DNA of 7,038 bases from Oscillospiraceae bacterium (GTDB lineage: Bacteria > Bacillota > Clostridia > Oscillospirales > Ruminococcaceae): contig JAITFV010000253.1 in assembly GCA_031281115.1 (NCBI GenBank), forward strand, positions 1 to 7,038, read 5' to 3'. This document shows, piece after piece, positions 6,343 to 7,038 of this stretch (position 1 is its first letter; each line of letters begins with the position of its first letter). Below the pieces are notes generated by a model, which saw only the letters and a list, made by a program, of their open reading frames with translations, was not told the DNA's origin and made no database searches. Position numbers and translations under genes: made by a program.

Positions 6343-7038
6343 TTACCTTTCGCCTTTGCTTTCGGAAATCCCCGCAACATGCCGGAGTACCGCGAGCGCG
6401 TCGGTTGTGTTAACACCACCGCTCTTGCCATTCGCCACAAACTGTTGAATCGAATTGAGTTCGGAAATCCCCGCAACGTGCCGGAGTACCGCGAGCGCGT
6501 CCGAAGTCGTCACCTCGCCTGTGCCTGTTACATCGCCCGTCTTAAACGTCAGCACAAGGAAATCGCCGGTCTGCGTGATGTTTAAACTCGCATTCCCATT
6601 CGCACCGACCGTTGCGGCAGAAACAAATTCAAGTTCATTCGTTGTTTCATTGAACCTGACCAAAACCGCGTTTTGTCCTGCAAGTTCCGTACCTGCGTTA
6701 AGCGTATGCGTTCCCGCCGTATTAACTTTTAATTGATGTATGGGAATATTACTGTTTATTGCTCTGAGCGCGGTTCGCGGGATATTTACGATTAAAGTTG
6801 CTGTACCAGAGGCTTGCTGAACAGGCGTGGTCACAGGCGAGGTTTGTGCCGGAGGGGTTTCAGCGGGTGGGGTTGAACCGCTTCCTCCACCGCCCGGACG
6901 ATTATTATTGCCACCACCAGGTCCGACAACATGGGCAATAGGATACCCTTTGCAATGTCTGAGATGGCTGTTCGATGTGCAATTCGTGTTTGTGCAGCCA
7001 TTACATCTGTATGAACCAGAGATATATTCACAAGGGTT
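6343..7038 (-). CDS. Secreted dockerin-type protein, C-terminal part (5' end outside window)
   Basis: The frame is open from the window edge to a TAA at 6343-6345, giving the last 231 codons. In-frame GTG at 6834 is internal, because the frame continues upstream without a stop into sensible sequence. Visible parts in order are as follows. Residues 1-38 are Cys/His-rich, with Cys at 3, 12, 15, 20 and 29. Residues 39-75 form a Gly/Asn then Pro/Thr linker. Residues 76-166 form a beta-rich domain (TATLIVNIP, AVLVRF, TGDFLVLTF). Residues 167-226 form a dockerin-like domain with two copies of TTDALAVLRHVAGISE-type sequence, followed by a short basic tail, SKGER. Dockerins normally bind cohesins on a scaffold or cell surface and need calcium. 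Here the ligand positions are degenerate: D-x-T-x-T in the first loop and A-x-G-x-S in the second. The catalytic or binding role would lie in the missing N-terminal part. The dockerin-like fold is well supported; cohesin binding is uncertain. Confidence 0.82.
   Translation of the reverse strand, partial: NPCEYISGSYRCNGCTNTNCTSNSHLRHCKGYPIAHVVGPGGGNNNRPGGGGSGSTPPAETPPAQTSPVTTPVQQASGTATLIVNIPRTALRAINSNIPIHQLKVNTAGTHTLNAGTELAGQNAVLVRFNETTNELEFVSAATVGANGNASLNITQTGDFLVLTFKTGDVTGTGEVTTSDALAVLRHVAGISELNSIQQFVANGKSGGVNTTDALAVLRHVAGISESKGER
6361..6402 (-). repeat. 42-base direct repeat, copy nearest the stop (second dockerin segment)
   Basis: It encodes DALAVLRHVAGISE near the C-terminus of the dockerin-type protein. 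It differs from the other copy at 6460-6501 by one base (A here, G there on the plus strand), a synonymous change. The two copies start 99 bases (33 codons) apart. Confidence 0.95.
6460..6501 (-). repeat. 42-base direct repeat, upstream copy (first dockerin segment)
   Basis: It encodes the same DALAVLRHVAGISE segment in the first half of the dockerin and is 41/42 identical to the copy at 6361-6402. Bases flanking both copies diverge immediately, so the identity is confined to the helix of each dockerin half. Confidence 0.95.

Noticed and set aside
6361..6501. CRISPR array or IS-end interpretation of the repeated block
   Set aside because: There are only two copies, and they lie in frame inside a coding region encoding the two dockerin halves.
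6343..6834. GTG at 6834 as the true start of the dockerin-type gene
   Set aside because: The frame stays open upstream to the window edge and encodes a continuous linker and Cys-rich segment. A start here would also give a secreted-type domain with no signal peptide.
6831..7031. Minus-strand frame of 66 codons beginning with ATG at the window edge
   Set aside because: It overlaps the open dockerin-protein frame, which continues through the same bases with a sensible Cys-rich and linker sequence. The 66-codon frame has no family features.

Overview
The window reads as a fragment of a carbohydrate-degrading anaerobic Firmicute, most likely a gut or rumen Clostridia of the Oscillospiraceae type. 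This placement is inferred from several signs together. There are strong purine-rich Shine-Dalgarno sites and a lipoprotein-type cellulase. The CUT1 sugar importer has no ATPase gene beside it, and its substrate-binding protein carries an enlarged N-terminus. A dockerin-like surface protein lies next door. No rRNA, tRNA or marker gene is present to confirm it. All convincing genes lie on the minus strand, so transcription runs from high to low coordinates.

Layout in transcription order. (1) 7038-6343: the C-terminal 231 codons of a secreted protein with a Cys-rich segment, a Gly/Pro linker, a beta-rich domain and a degenerate dockerin. Its 5' end is outside the window. (2) 6342-6010: a 333-base non-coding gap with an extended -10 promoter, a possible operator and several inverted repeats. 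(3) 6009-4789: a GH5-family endo-beta-glycanase lipoprotein. (4) 4726-1862: a 954-residue extracellular solute-binding protein with two extra beta-sandwich modules. (5) 1853-948 and (6) 955-80: the two CUT1 permeases. Bases 79-1 follow the last stop and show no gene or clear terminator, so the operon may continue outside the window.

Genes 3-6 look like one operon. The gaps are 62 bases (GH5 to binding protein) and 8 bases (binding protein to first permease), followed by an 8-base overlap between the permeases. The inferred role is local polysaccharide use: the tethered GH5 enzyme cuts a beta-linked glycan such as cellulose, mixed-linkage glucan, xyloglucan or mannan. The binding protein captures the oligosaccharides and the permease pair imports them, probably powered by a shared MsmX-type ATPase encoded elsewhere. 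The sequence does not fix the exact glycan.

Nothing here is clearly a new system. The most distinctive points are the multi-domain binding protein without a lipobox, the dockerin whose calcium ligands are largely replaced, its near-identical 42-base internal repeat, and the structured promoter gap.
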